From contig OZ037769.1 of assembly GCA_964035545.1 (NCBI GenBank), positions 13,849,133 to 13,913,132 of the forward strand: a stretch of 64,000 nt of DNA, given 5' to 3'. Below the pieces are notes generated by a model that was not told the origin of the DNA, searched no databases, and saw only the letters and a list, made by a program, of their open reading frames with translations. The DNA is from Bugula neritina (Eukaryota > Bryozoa > Gymnolaemata > Cheilostomatida > Bugulidae). Positions 1 through 12,365 of this stretch are shown piece by piece (positions within the stretch are counted from its first letter, which is position 1; each line of letters begins with the position of its first letter). A program made the position numbers and the translations under genes.

Positions 1-3000
1 GCAGAGTTCCAGTTCTTCTGCCGCCGCTGGAATTCTCTCCAGATTTGTTCAGACGGTCTCCTGACAATGACACTCGCAGCAGACAACCGGCAACAGGAGA
101 AGGACCGCGTCGTGTGCCCGCGCGCTCTCCGTCGAGAAATCATCTGGGATACCCACAGACAGGCTCATGCTGGAGTCAGTCGGGTCATCAGATGCCTGCA
201 GATGCGTTGGTATTGGCCCGGAATGACCAGGGATGTGCGACTGAGAATTCAGCAATGTAAAGTCTGCCAAGCCAGCAAACACGGGCGCCCCACCGAAACC
301 ACGGGTCGGCGCCGGCTATACGCCGGCCGGCCCTGGCAGGTCGTAGCCGTGGACCTTGTGGGACCAATGCCCACAACGGAGAGGGGGAATTCCTGGATTT
401 TGGTCTTAACAGACCATTTTACGAGGTGGGCAGACGCCCTGGCTATCCCCGATGCATCGGCACCCACAGTAGCTCGGGTCCTGGATCAACACGTGTTCTG
501 CTACTTCGGCCTACCCGAGCAGATCCACACTGACAAGGGCGCCCAATTTCAGTCACAACTGTTGAAGGACCTTTGCCAAGTATGGGGGGTGAATCAGAGC
601 CGGACCACCCCATATCACCCTCAAGGAAACGGAGTGGTAGAAAAAAATAACCGGATGCTGGGTGATGCCCTCCAGAGTCTTTTGTTGGGGAGGAGCCAAG
701 AAGAGTGGGACATCATGCTACCACAGATAATGCGAGCATATCGAAGTACCCCTCACTCCAGTACAAAAGAGACACCTAATCTGTTGATGTTGGGCCGTGA
801 AACTAGGGTGCCGGAACACCTTGCTCACCATATTCTGACCCCCGAATTTCCAGTACACAAGTATGTGGGGAAGTTGGTAGAGACCATGAGAAGAGCCCAT
901 GACGCCTTGAGAGAGAAACAGTGGACGGTGCGGACAGAAGACTCCGAGGAGCCTCCACTATACCAGGAAGGGGACTGGGTGTGGATGGTCAGTTACCGGA
1001 GGCGGCGCGGACAATCGGCTAAATTACAGCCTAAGTTCGTAGGCCCTTACTGCGTGGTAGAGGTTTTACCCAACCATACATACCGTGTGGAGCGCTCAGG
1101 GCAAATATCTGTCCAAAACGAGCAACAGTTGAAACCCTACTACGAAAGCCCAGAGGCTGCAGGGCAGGCACCACCACTGCTGGAACCGGCATGCCAGCCT
1201 ATTTCCCGTGGAAGGAGGAACCAACCCAGAGACTGGGAAATAATTATTCGCGATCCTGGAGAAGTCCGGGACACCTATGACGCCCCGCCACGAAACCTGC
1301 CACCTACTCTACATATCCCTGATTCACCCACCCGGACCAGCCAACCAGAGGCGCCACCACCACCAACACAGACCTCAGAGAGCCTACCCTTGCCACCAAT
1401 ACCTGTTCCAGAAGACATACCCCCTCCGCCGAACGTCCCAAGTCAACCAAACAGCCCTACCAACCCCACTCTGGGGAGAGGAAAGAGAGACAAGAAACCC
1501 CCGAGTTACTTGGCTGACTATCATGTTGGGTGCCTGACTGAACCCCGCTCCTCGAATCATTCACTCCGACCGAATACGAATTCGGACTGTCATCTCGGGC
1601 CGGACATAAATACACTAACTATTCAAGAAATTCAAGACCAAAATTCGGGGGTAGCCCGACGTCCGGAGTTGTCTAATTTAACTGACCACTTGACCGGTCA
1701 CGTGACCGGCGATCCCACGAGTTTTAAAATTGAAATTCAAAACTCGGCCATTTTCACTTCAACTCTAGACGAAGAAGCACGCTCTCTCGAACTAAAATCA
1801 GAAAACTTAGCAGATATGGAGCCTATTACGACTGAACAAGCTCAAGTCACTACACGATCAGGTATTTCTAGCATACTAAAACCTCCTTTCATGGAGTACA
1901 GTAGCTCGTTCGATTCATTTTCACCCGACCATCAGTGGGAAAATGAGTTGTTCTTTGACAACAAAGGTCAGGGCGATTCAGAAGAGTCCCCAGTCAATGA
2001 CTACCTGCTAGACCAGGAGATTGGACGGGTGTCTCTTCGGCTATCACCTGACCTACCCATTTGTCAGAGAGTACCTTTCAAGGAGATGCCGAATTTCGGC
2101 AATTATAAGGCCAGGTCACCAAAGCCTCTACTTTCTATTGCAGAAGCCATCGAATGTGAGGAGGTCGGGGCGAGTCATACCGACTCCCCGGCCACAGTGA
2201 CTCCTGACCCGGCTACTACCAACCCACCAGAGGCCCCGATGCCGGAGCCCGCACCCACCACCCAGCCAGAGGCAAGTACCTCCCCTCCGGTCGACGGTTC
2301 CCCGTCCGGTGAGGGTTCTCAGATGAAAGATGAGCCCATGTACCAACAGCTGGCTCTTCCCCAGATCTTGACGGAGCGACCCCACTGGACCACGGAGGAG
2401 ACCCGTGCCAAAATAGAACGGGACTGTGGAGAGGCCGGCAACCGCAAGTGTCGCCAATGTAGTAGGAAGTTAACTACTACCAGGCGACTGCGGGTGCATG
2501 TGCCACAACACTACGCCAATGTTTTCTGCCTGTGTGGCGAATTCTCTTTTCAGAGAGATTACGTGCTGAGACACCAGCGCATAGCCCGCTGCCACACGGG
2601 TCAGATATTTGTGGTTGACGAGGCAACATTCCCCGAGTTCCGGGATTTGATCCTCCCCCACATCTGTGACCCCCACAAGCGGGCGACACTCGCCCAGGGG
2701 TTTCCGGCATGCCGCCCAACGCAGGAAACCACGGACGAGGAGGCACCACCAACGTCCCGGCCAGCTGTCACCCGACCCCTCCGGGTTGTGTTGGCTCGGG
2801 TCGACGGAAATGGAGAGACGACCCCGCAGATAGCCGGCCACAAAAGGGGGTGGCGCCAGAACTCCAGAGCCCCAGTTTCCACTCCAGCTCCACCAGAGCA
2901 GGCACGATGTCCCCATGAGGCTGAAGTTCTCCGGCTCCGACGCCAGGTGCGCCGGCTAGATGACGATCTACACACTGTCCGCCGCCGTCTAGACAAACTG

Positions 3001-3030
3001 GAAGACTGCAGAAATAGCCGCCGCAATTGA
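1..3030 (+). CDS. Ty3/gypsy Pol C-terminal part fused to zinc-finger tail (element A, cut by window edge)
   Basis: The frame is open from base 1, so the Met at 67 is internal and the protein continues off the left edge. Numbering from that Met: an H2C2 zinc-binding module lies near residues 22-75, then the integrase core with catalytic D96, D156 and E192 (exactly 35 residues between D156 and E192). A GPY-type C-terminal module (KFVGPY) follows near 330, then a proline-rich linker and an RDKKPPSYLADY end motif typical of gypsy Pol. Unusually the frame runs on for about 500 more residues: an acidic stretch, two zinc fingers near 795-845 (CRQC...HVPQH, then CLC...H...CH) and a basic C-terminal coiled coil. 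The same zinc module is a separate ORF in D2. The integrase joins element cDNA to host DNA; the tail's role is unknown. No stops or frameshifts are visible. Confidence 0.9.
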   Translation, partial: AEFQFFCRRWNSLQICSDGLLTMTLAADNRQQEKDRVVCPRALRREIIWDTHRQAHAGVSRVIRCLQMRWYWPGMTRDVRLRIQQCKVCQASKHGRPTETTGRRRLYAGRPWQVVAVDLVGPMPTTERGNSWILVLTDHFTRWADALAIPDASAPTVARVLDQHVFCYFGLPEQIHTDKGAQFQSQLLKDLCQVWGVNQSRTTPYHPQGNGVVEKNNRMLGDALQSLLLGRSQEEWDIMLPQIMRAYRSTPHSSTKETPNLLMLGRETRVPEHLAHHILTPEFPVHKYVGKLVETMRRAHDALREKQWTVRTEDSEEPPLYQEGDWVWMVSYRRRRGQSAKLQPKFVGPYCVVEVLPNHTYRVERSGQISVQNEQQLKPYYESPEAAGQAPPLLEPACQPISRGRRNQPRDWEIIIRDPGEVRDTYDAPPRNLPPTLHIPDSPTRTSQPEAPPPPTQTSESLPLPPIPVPEDIPPPPNVPSQPNSPTNPTLGRGKRDKKPPSYLADYHVGCLTEPRSSNHSLRPNTNSDCHLGPDINTLTIQEIQDQNSGVARRPELSNLTDHLTGHVTGDPTSFKIEIQNSAIFTSTLDEEARSLELKSENLADMEPITTEQAQVTTRSGISSILKPPFMEYSSSFDSFSPDHQWENELFFDNKGQGDSEESPVNDYLLDQEIGRVSLRLSPDLPICQRVPFKEMPNFGNYKARSPKPLLSIAEAIECEEVGASHTDSPATVTPDPATTNPPEAPMPEPAPTTQPEASTSPPVDGSPSGEGSQMKDEPMYQQLALPQILTERPHWTTEETRAKIERDCGEAGNRKCRQCSRKLTTTRRLRVHVPQHYANVFCLCGEFSFQRDYVLRHQRIARCHTGQIFVVDEATFPEFRDLILPHICDPHKRATLAQGFPACRPTQETTDEEAPPTSRPAVTRPLRVVLARVDGNGETTPQIAGHKRGWRQNSRAPVSTPAPPEQARCPHEAEVLRLRRQVRRLDDDLHTVRRRLDKLEDCRNSRRN

Positions 3031-3304
3031 GGTGTAGCTAACGACAATTACTCAGCTCAAACTATATCCTCTTGTTCCCGGTTGTATATTTTTTTATGAT
3101 CTGTAGCTAGTTTCATCCACCCCAAGATATTGTTTTTTTCTATATCTACATAATAGTTTTTTTTATATATATATCGGAAAGGGGTACTTTTCGATAAGGG
3201 GTGAGTGTAATAGATTTGCTCAATTATATTATATTCTTCTCCTGCATTGTGATAACTAGAGTTATGTTCCCTCGCCACTTGTTTTTCTTTTAATAATAAT
3301 TATA
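3031..3304 (+). other. 3' untranslated region of element A
   Basis: AT-rich stretch between the Pol-fusion stop codon and the LTR start, with no ORF. No clear polypurine tract precedes 3305, so the link between this ORF and that LTR rests on position only. Confidence 0.45.
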
Positions 3305-3624
3305 TGTGAGCCGAAACTCGTGCGAAGTCGGAGGCCGAAGACACGAGGTCGGAGGGGGGCCTGTCCGAGATCGGACAGGATTCCCTCCGATGTCGGTCGG
3401 CGGAACTCCGAGCTTCGTACGAGTTTCGGACCCCCATTAGTGGCGGGAATTCCACCATATATAAGTGCGAGTTTTTCGAATCTAAAGTCAGTACTGCACA
3501 GGAGCTGCCCGATGAAGGAAGCAATAAATACTATTAATTACAGTTTAACAAGACTCTTTATTTCATCATAATAATTGGCATGCAGACTACTTAGTCTCTT
3601 CTCATAACCCGCAAAACTACAACA
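3305..3624 (+). repeat. LTR, A type (about 320 bp)
   Basis: Begins TGTGAGCCG and ends ACTACAACA (TG...CA). It has a TATATAA box near 3454, AATAAA near 3522, and a GC-rich first half full of CCGA...TCGG inverted repeats. Diverged copies of almost equal length lie at 26130-26448 and 57379-57699 on the minus strand, which fixes both ends. Likely the 3' LTR of element A; flanking duplications are not clear. Confidence 0.7.
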
Positions 3625-5761
3625 ATATATATTTTGTATGTCAAGTTAAATTTAAAATTAATCATAAAGATAATTATCAAGATGAATTTAAAATTAAATG
3701 ATTGCTGATGATGATGTTATGATGATAATGTCCAGCATGATAAAAGTAAATATTCAATAATCATAATGAGAATGACAATCATGAGCCTAAGAGTAATCAT
3801 AACTATTTTTTTTAATTTTCATTTTGATTTGGTTGTAGTTTGAGTGAGACTAAGAGTAAGAGTAATTATACAACTAAATGGTTTAACTAACAGTTAGTGT
3901 TACACTTACTTGTCACTAAATCAGTTGCTGTAGATCAAGATGAAGATGTAACACCAACGAACACTGACAGTCACTGTGACTGTATCAAGTGAGACTGTTG
4001 GTCTAAACTTAGTCTTGCCTTTTAACTTTTAAGTAATGCAGTATTACTACATTCATTACTATTACTATTAGTATTAGTATTACTTAGAGTTTAATGCTTT
4101 TTATTTAGTTGAGTTCACCAACAGTAATGCTGTCATTATCATTATATTCATATAACTTCTGAAATTGGCAATAAACTTAAATTTTAATCAATGTATTGAC
4201 TTCTCATCGCGACACCCCCTAGTTATTGACCCCGATATTGTGCTTCATGATTTTCATTTTTTAATCTTTACTTAGCAGGTACATGCATTTCAATTAGCTG
4301 AGTTTGTGCAAAATTCAAAGTCTAATTAATGATGATAATTGCAAAATTAGATTTTTTCACATAGCAAAATACAGATCAAAAATTCTTGTAACACCCATTT
4401 TAGTAAAAAGAACACCCCTTGATAACTAAAGTGGAAGGGGTTTGGTCGCGAGGAAACGATTGTTTTATTTGAGGCCTTTAAAATTCTGTTTGGCAGGAAA
4501 GTAGCTTCCAATAATTTTCATACAATTTTTTTTTTAATTCAAATGATTTAAAAATTTCAAATGTAGAAGTATACAATAAAACCTAATTAAATTCGAAACA
4601 AAAACAAGTATTGCAATGCACTGAGAAAGTTGTCTTCTCTATTGCCAGTGAAAAACTGTACTCTAAACTTTTGAAACCAGTAAAATTAACTAGTGATGCA
4701 ACAGTGCATCTGACAAATTTTGCACAGGCTTTAGTATATTTGCTGCACCATGCAGTTTTTGATCTGTAGCTACATGTCTTCAATTACAGATAATAGAGGT
4801 TGTTATATTATTATGTGTCTTTTGTTTATCACTAATTACGGACTAGCGAGATGCTACGTTATAATGTCATGTGCATTTGTTTATTAAAATACATATTGGG
4901 TCAAGGACGAACGAGAGACTACGAGATGAAAGATGTCAGCCTACAGTAGATAAACACGCCGATAGACTTTGTGATAAAATAATTATAAATCAGTACTATA
5001 CTTTTGGTCCTTGTATTTCCCCTGGCCGGCCAGACCCCACTTTAAGTTTATTGTTCTTTCGATACTTCAATGTCATGCCTACATACTTCGAGTAACTCTC
5101 AGGTAATTATATACTCACTATACTTAATGTTTCAGAGGTCAGAGCAGCTGAGCTGTTTCAAAATTTCAATTAGCATAACAATTTAATATGTTTTTGAAAA
5201 AATATATTTAAACTTGTTTATTCTTTATAAGAAACATGAGGCATACATTTCAAATATGTTAAAATTCAATGCAATATATTTTCTATGCAACTTAAACTTG
5301 ATTAGCAAAACACCATTATAAAATAGAACACAGGCTGATTTTGTCTGGTGCATATAAATTCAGAAGCGTGTGTGCTCTATATATATTATAATGTGCATGT
5401 GTATTGTTGAATTCTCTACAAATAAAATTCAATAATTAGTACACTTTAAACCAAACATTACTCTATAGATCCTATTTTGTGTATGCAAGTGTGAGTTGAT
5501 AATAATGGCTTTACATGTATTTAAAATTATGCTACAACTTGGTAATAATTTTGTAGTTTTGTGCACTACTAGATGGGGTGTTATTGTGTGCTGGTAATTA
5601 CTGCATATCCACTGGGAGGTTATGTGAAGAACCGAACAAGTTGATCATGGAACGAGAGAACTGTATTGAATTAATTACGCACAATAAAATCAGTATACAA
5701 TAAAAGAGAAAAATATAACAATAGTCAGAGTAATTACATATTATGGTTAACTTAGTAGCTA
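3625..5761. other. Gene-free AT-rich stretch
   Basis: No ORF, RNA gene or recognisable transposon protein. 3700-4150 is rich in degenerate three-base repeats (ATT/ACT/AGT type). A possible small inverted-repeat element at 4205-4453 is listed separately. Confidence 0.6.
4205..4453. repeat. Possible small inverted-repeat element
   Basis: The left end reads TCGCGACACCCCCTAGTTAT. Read on the other strand, the right end reads TCGCGACCAAACCCC followed by TTTAGTTATC. Both share TCGCGAC, a C-run and TAGTTAT. ACACCCATTTTAGTAA also lies inside, a motif that recurs near 62250-62330. No target duplication or coding capacity was found. Confidence 0.3.
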
Positions 5762-5765
5762 CTAG

Positions 5766-6071
5766 TGTTATGATTTTCAGAATTAGGGTCGATATGCAAT
5801 CCAGAGAGTCTAATTACTTGCTAGAGAACTTCACCAGGATAAGTCGAGTGAACGAGTATATATTTTAAACACAATAACACATTACAAAAACGATACAAAT
5901 ATATTTAATAATTCACACATCTAGACTATTCAACACTCTAACTTCGACTAACTAACAGCGGGAAAACTTCTACTGCTAATAACTATCAAAGCCGCTAATT
6001 GGCTGTCATTGTTCCGGGTCAATTACGCGACCCTGCGTATCGTGCTGCTGGTAGCTCCACAAGCCACCACA
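5766..6071 (-). repeat. 3' LTR of element B
   Basis: 306 bp, TGTTATGATT...CCACCACA on the + strand. It matches 18086-18391 and the two F LTRs at 58430-58738 and 59831-60137. Confidence 0.9.
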
Positions 6072-6102
6072 CCGCCCCCACCAGCAGAAAGCCCTCTTTC
6101 TG
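6072..6102 (-). promoter_or_regulatory. Polypurine tract with adjoining hairpin (element B)
   Basis: In element sense: CAGAAAG, four-base loop, CTTTCTG, then CTGGTGGGGGCGG directly against the LTR. The purine run would prime plus-strand DNA. The hairpin is conserved in F and, with paired base changes, in D2. Confidence 0.75.
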
Positions 6103-6480
6103 ATATAAAAAATATATTTCGTCATTACCCACGTACATCAGTAGACCAAAGAAAAGACATAATACATATAAAGATATACAATAACAGGCAGAGTCATTAT
6201 AACAGCAGGTTACGTACAATTGGCCAGCTATAGAGAAGGAATACCGGCTAGTTGTAGTATTGGACAAGGAATCGAGCTGTTGAGCAGTCAAGCATTTACA
6301 CGATAGTCTTGGGTCTCCCAAGAGGACGAGGCTTGTGGATCATTCCGGGCAACAGAACCAGAGTCAGTGTTGGGCACGCCGATGTTTGGCCTGGCATGTA
6401 CGTAACTTCCTTTTAATCCGGCCCACCGAGCCTTTTAGCTGAAAGAGTCCCGTTGTGGTATTAAGCAGATCCGGTGCTAA

Positions 6481-7178
6481 CTAGGTAAACTCAGCTTGCA
6501 GTCGGAGGAGGCGTTCCTCCACTGTGGCCAAGCGAGTAGGGTCTGGGGACGGTGTCCGTCTGCGACGAAGAGGGGGACTTGGAGACCGGGTCCGTCTTTT
6601 CGTCGGGGTAGGGGAGACCTCTCTTTCTTCGGGATAGGAAAACTCTTCGGGGGTGTACACAGTCTGAGGGCGGTCGGATACCAATGGAGATTGTTGCCTG
6701 GCGTAGTCTAGTACGCGCTGGAAACCTGAGGTCAGAACGGCCAACAACATCGCCTTCTTCACTAGAGGTCGTATCAGAGTTAAGAATTCTGGATAGAGTT
6801 TGGCATCCACCACGTAATTTTCTCCGGAAAAACAGCCCGTCGCCCGATGTCTGGTAACGGGGTAGGGTAGACGTCATTATATCCACAGGGGCAGAACGTG
6901 AGCAATAGATGGGCGTTGACATGCAGCTTCAAGGAGCGGTGAGAGGCACACTCCTCGTCACAAATCTGGCACCGCGTCCTTCCTTTGGGTCCCCAGGCTG
7001 TTTCTATCTGTTCCTCTGTTTCCGGCGACACCCACCGCCAACGGCGGCGCAGCGGCTCGAGCCGGTCACCATTGGTATACTCCTCAGGATGCGGAGCGGG
7101 AAGTGCTCTATCCCGTACCCTGGTTGTAACGGGTCGAGTGTAACCTGAAAGAGTTTCAACAGTGTTAGTATAATACAC
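6481..7178 (-). pseudogene. Zinc-finger ORF3 of element B, frameshifted
   Basis: Two overlapping minus-strand frames (7178 to 6780 and 6813 to 6481) together match the zinc-finger proteins of A and D2. The upstream frame holds the WVSPETEEQI motif, a C2H2 finger (CQIC...HVNAH) and the start of the second finger (CPCG), after which homology breaks. The downstream frame resumes at the conserved LYPEFLTLIRP motif and ends in a Ser/Pro/Arg-rich region with a short Leu-rich helix. A frameshift near 6810 and damage in the second finger make it non-functional. Its N-terminal acidic part is not recognisable. Confidence 0.75.
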
Positions 7179-7458
7179 TGCAGTGTTGTCAGCTTTGGAC
7201 AGCCTGGCAACTTCTCGTTCAGTTACCTCGTAGAGATGTATGGTAGTGAATAGTCAGATAGAACACGTATTGCAATGAGATTATACAATCTCTAAGTCAA
7301 CTGAGTTCTTACCACGGTAGTTCACTAGCCTATCTCCAGCTCATTTGACTCAGTGAGTCGGAGCTGAGTGATGCAATCTAGTTTCCATATCAAGATATAG
7401 TTAACTCACCCCACGATCTGTTGTCGTAAGACATACTGAATTTGTGAAATGGTTTGGA

Positions 7459-10400
7459 CTACTGATTAGGAACACGTCTACTCTTGACTGCATCAGCGTA
7501 TGAAAAGATCAAGCAACGTGGTTGGGGTGCGTGAATTAGACTTTGTGCACTCGGCGGATGAATTTTGTTTCTACTTCCGCCGATACAAAAGTTGATATTT
7601 CCGTGGTGTTGACAACTCCCACATTTGCTCGATACTTTTCCCGTACGGTTTTCCCCTAGACTTTCATACGCGCCGCTTTTAATGCAGTCACATACGAAGT
7701 CCTTCAAATATGCGGGGGTTGCCTCGTACGTTGTCCCCGCTCCAGGGGAGGTGACGCACTCGTCGGTGTAATAGTAGGGGCCTCTGGTGGCGTCTCTACT
7801 TCACCGTTAGTGGTCACTTCTTCTTGTTCTCCGGATGGAGCCCCTCCCTCCGTGGGGGTTTGCACTTCCGGAACCGGCTCGGTTTCTGGAAGTGGTGGAA
7901 TCAGACTTGGCGGTGGCGGACACGCTTCTGTTGGTAAAAGCGGTCGCTCTTCTCTCACCAATTCTTTCTCCCGCGGTATGACCACTTCATATTCAGGTCC
8001 CTGCCGCCGTCGCCCGCGCGTTGTTGTCTGCCTCCTGGGCTCCAACAACGGGGGGGCTTCTCCCACTGCGTCGGGGCTAGCCCAATACGGCTTCAAGCGA
8101 GACTCATTCTGGATAGACACCTGTCCTGAGCGCTCAATCTTGTACGTATGGTTGGCCATAGCCTCGACGACCACGTAGGGTCCCACGAACTTAGGCTGTA
8201 ACTTAGCCGCCTGTCCGCGACGCCTACGGTAATTGACCATCCACACCTTATCTCCCGTTTGGTAGAGGGGTGGTTCCTCGGATTCTTCGTGTCGCACCTT
8301 CCACTGCTGTTCGCGCAGTATATCGTGTGCGGCCTTCATCCGTTCCACTAGTTCACTGGCATACTCGTGAATCGAGTTGTTTAGCTCTGGAACGTGGTGG
8401 TTGAGATGGTCAGGAACCCGGGTCTCTCTCCCGAGCATCAAGAGGTTTGGGGTCTCACCAGTACTGGTGTGTGGGGTGCTACGGTATGCACGCATGACTT
8501 GCGGCAATACCGTATCCCATTCCTCTTGGCTGCGTCCGAGGAGAAGACTCCGGAGCGCATCACCTAGCATTCGGTTGTTGCGCTCCACCATCCCGTTACC
8601 TTGGGGGTGGTAAGGGGTGGTCCTGCTCTGATTCACTCCCCAGAGGCGGCAAAGGTCGCTCATCAGTTGAGACTGGAACTGAGCGCCTTGATCAGAGTGT
8701 ATCTGTTCGGGGAGCCCGAAATAACAGAATACATGTTGGTCTAGCGTCCTGGCCACTGTTGGGGCTGACGCATCTGGGATAGCCAGAGCATCTGCCCACC
8801 TAGTAAAGTGGTCGGTCAGTACTAAGATCCAACTATTGCCTCTGGGGGTCAGGGGCATCGGTCCGACCAGGTCAACAGCTACCACTTGCCACGGCCTGCC
8901 AGCATATAGCCTCCGCCGTCCCGCTTCACCAGGGAGACAGCCATGCTTGCTGGCCTGGCAGATTTTGCACTGCTTTGCTCTGAGCCGGACATCCCGCCCC
9001 ATTTTGGGGCCAATACCACGGGAGTTGCAATTTGGAGATCACTCTCTTGACCCCTGCATGGGCCTGTTTGTGAGTGTCCCAGATTAACTCACGGCGTATG
9101 GCACTGGGGCAGACCACCCTCTTCCTCTCCGGGTGTCTGCCGTTGGCAGCTAGAGAAATGGTCAATAGACCATCCTGCCCGATCCTCAGCGAGTCCCAAC
9201 GCTGGCAGAGTAGCCGGAACTCGGCGCATCCCTGCCGTATGCGTTCCTCGCTGGGTCGTCGCCCGTCCGTTTTGGCCCGATATATGTCTGCCACTACCCC
9301 AGGCAACTCCTCTTGGAGCTTCTTTAGCTCCTGGACATAATCGGCCCGTACAGGATTGGCGCGGAGATTTTGTACAAACTCCGGGGACTCGTCAACTTCC
9401 TGCCTGAGATGACCCTGGTCCCAGTCAAACGGTGCTCCGTGGTGAGCCAATGTCTCCAACTCCCATCGCGGGGGACCTCCGTCCCTCCTCTCGATGTTGA
9501 GACACTGTTTGCAGCCCCCATCAGGTCGGCGGCTCAACCCATCCGCATTGCTGTGTCTCTTGCCCGGTCGATGTTCGATCCGGTACGAGAACTCAGCTAG
9601 GATTTCGAGCCACCGGGTGACCTGACTAGAGGGCTCTGCTTTCTTGCACAACCAGATCAGCGAGGCATGATCCGTACGCAGCCGGAACTTCCTGCCGTAT
9701 AAGTATGGTTTGAAGTGCTTCACTGACTTGATTACTGCCAGCAGCTCCTTGCGGGTAGTGCAGTAACTTCGTTCAGTGGGTGAGAGAGACTTGCTGTAGT
9801 AGGCTACTACTACCTCTCGGCCTTCCTGCACTTGAGACAGCACAGTGCCAACATTTTGGTCACTGGCGTCAGTGTCGAGGATGTACTCTACAGTGGGGTC
9901 TGGGTAGGCCAAGATGGGCGCCGTTAGTAAGCAACCCTTGAGGCGGTCGAACGCTCCTTGTTCGACTGGGGGCCACTGCCACGTCACTCCCTTTGCGGTG
10001 AGCCGGTTTAACAGCTGTGCTATGCCCGCAAAGTCTGGTATGTATTGCCTGTAATACCCTACCAGCCCCGAGAAAGCCCGAAGTCCGGTCAAGTCTTGGG
10101 GGTGACCCAGTCTTCTATCGCCCGTACCTTTTCGGGATCCGTTGCCACGCCGTTTCGACCGACAACGTGCCCCAGGTACTTGACCTCCGGCTGCAATAGA
10201 GCGAACTTGGAAGGTTTCAGCTTGAGACCGGCACCTCGGAGTCTCTCGAAGACCTCCTGCAGACGACTGACATGCGTCTCGAAGTCTGGAGAGATCACGA
10301 TGACATCATCGAGGTAGATCAGCAGTGTTTTCCAATGGAGCCCGCTGAGGACTTGCTCCATCAGCCTCTGGAAGGTGGCTGGGGCGGAGGTTAACCCGAA

Positions 10401-11748
10401 AGGCAACACCTTCCACTTCCACAACCCGTCCCGTGTGATAAACGCCGCTTTCTCCTGGGCGTCGGGACTCAGAGGAACTTGCCAGTACCCACTCAGCAAG
10501 TCTAACGTACTGAAGTACCTGCTGCCGGCTAAGGCATCCAATGACTCATCAATACGAGGTAGAGAGTAGGCGTCCTGTATGGTTACGCTATTGAGTTTGC
10601 GGTAATCCACACAGAACCGCCAACTGCCGTCTTTCTTCCGGACCAGTACGACCGGCGAGCTCCACGCACAATGGGCGGGCTCTATGAGGCCGCGGTCCAG
10701 AAGATCCCGTACTTGTCGGCTAACCTCCTTTTCTTTTTCCGGCCCCAGCCTGCGTGTGGGTTGCCGAATAGGGACCGTCCCTGCAGTCAGCGGTATTTCG
10801 TGTCTGACAACTCCAGTCAGTCCCACGTCATGATCTCCGCTGCTGAACACATCACCGTAGTCGCGTAGCAACTTCGCCACAGCTTGGCATTTCTTGTTAC
10901 TCGCGCAGCCGCTACAGGCTGTTTCATATGACTCTCGGAGATGTGCTGGGACTGTCCGTCGCCCTGGAGTAGGGCACCGAGGGGATGCCTCCGTCGCATC
11001 ACCCAGCGACGGGCCCACGTCCTCCTCCTGAACGGAGTGAAAACGGCCCAGCATAGACCCAGCCGGAATCTTGACAGACTCGGTAAAGGGGTTGACGCAC
11101 TGCACTAAGATCTCCCCTTGCTCAGTCAGCTGATTCAGACTGCTGGCAAGTTGGATCCTTTCGTGCGCGCCTTCGACTACCCCGAGTCCAGAGATCCGGC
11201 TATTGTTCACACTGCAGTGAATGGTAGCCCGGGAGCGGCCTGGTATGGTACGGTTGCGTACCACCTGCACACCTCCCACTAAAGGGCGGCCGAACTTGTC
11301 GACGCAGGCGAGTTCCCGCCTGGACATCACCATCGCAGATTTACTAAAATCGATGTGACATCCGTGCCGTTTTAGAAATGGCATCCCGAGGATGGCGTCC
11401 TCCTTGAGCTGACTGACGATAAACGTCTCTTGGATCGTTTGATCACGGACTCGTCCCGTCAGCTCAATTATACCATAGAAGGGAAGGCATGACCCGTCAG
11501 CTAGGGTGCCATACTCCCCCTCGTATGGTTCCATCTCGCCCCTGACCCTAGTGCTGAGGGTGTCGAAGAGTTGGCGGCTTAGGAGGTTCGTGGTACAGCC
11601 CGAATCAATGAGAAAAGTAACAGCTTTGCCTTCCAATTTACCGGGCAAGAAATAGCTGTTCCCATGGGGCTGCACCTGAACTCCCTCTTCAGGCCTTACT
11701 CTCGCAGAGAGTACCTCCCTTGTTTGGGTCGCGAAGGAGGTCTCTTGG
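7459..11748 (-). pseudogene. Pol of element B (protease, RT, RNase H, integrase), frameshifted
   Basis: Reading down from 11748, the codons begin in the Gag-protease linker that C splits. Protease has LIDSGCTT, RT has the YLDD box, RNase H has LDTDASDQN and ends GLSRRPDGG, and integrase has its H2C2 module and D,D,E core. The final part has the GPY module and a tail ending FSYADAVKSRR. Breaks: one base is lost near 10098 (the frame closes after DWVTP), a shift lies near 9000 within the integrase zinc module, and another in a C-run near 7720 before the tail. D2 supplies the unbroken frame at the first and last of these sites. Each domain is otherwise well preserved. Confidence 0.88.
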
Positions 11749-12269
11749 TGTCACATATTCTGAGTGGACATATACCTATAGACTTACCGGGTTTTTCCTA
11801 ATGATTATACACGAATGTTCATAAATATTCTAGACTGATCAAAGAGATGGGTCATTGTTCATTGTTATTGTTTTCATTAGTCATGTTAACTACTGCCCAG
11901 CAATGTAAACAAGGTGTTGCGCAATAATTGCGAAATAACCATGGAAATTCCAATGTTTTGTTTTGTTTTGATTTTCTATAAATAGTATTGGCATGTGGGG
12001 AATGTTTTCTACTAGAATCTTCTATACTGGAATGCTTGAGAATGTTCTAGAGTGTTTTGTTTACTATAAATACTGAGGCAGTTGCGTTTACAAATCAGTT
12101 CATTTTTATAAATTCATCTGTGCATATCTTACTAGAGAAATAAAGTCTACTCATATTCACAACTCTATATACTCTCAACTGGATTAGCAAGCTGTATGCT
12201 ACTTGTCTATACACTTCTGACTACCAGACTTTTCGAACTCGTCACACTGCTACCAACAGTTTTGTGACA
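11749..12269 (+). repeat. 5' LTR of element C
   Basis: 521 bp from TGTCACATATTC to GTTTTGTGACA. TATAAATA boxes lie near 11981 and 12064, and AATAAA near 12139. Confidence 0.9.
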
Positions 12270-12365
12270 ATTGGGGGCTGCTCCGGGAAGTCTCAGTCGC
12301 ACACAGGGAAGTTATTAGTTACAACGTGAGTATACACAGGATTAATTAACAGTTGTTGAGACATT

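Noticed and set aside
2128-3047. Minus-strand ORFs over 100 codons opposite the element A tail
   Set aside because: Antisense shadows of a GC-rich coding region with recognisable domains on the + strand.
3700-3760. CTGATGA resembling a hammerhead core
   Set aside because: No GAAA and no pairing stems nearby; part of a GAT-rich repeat.
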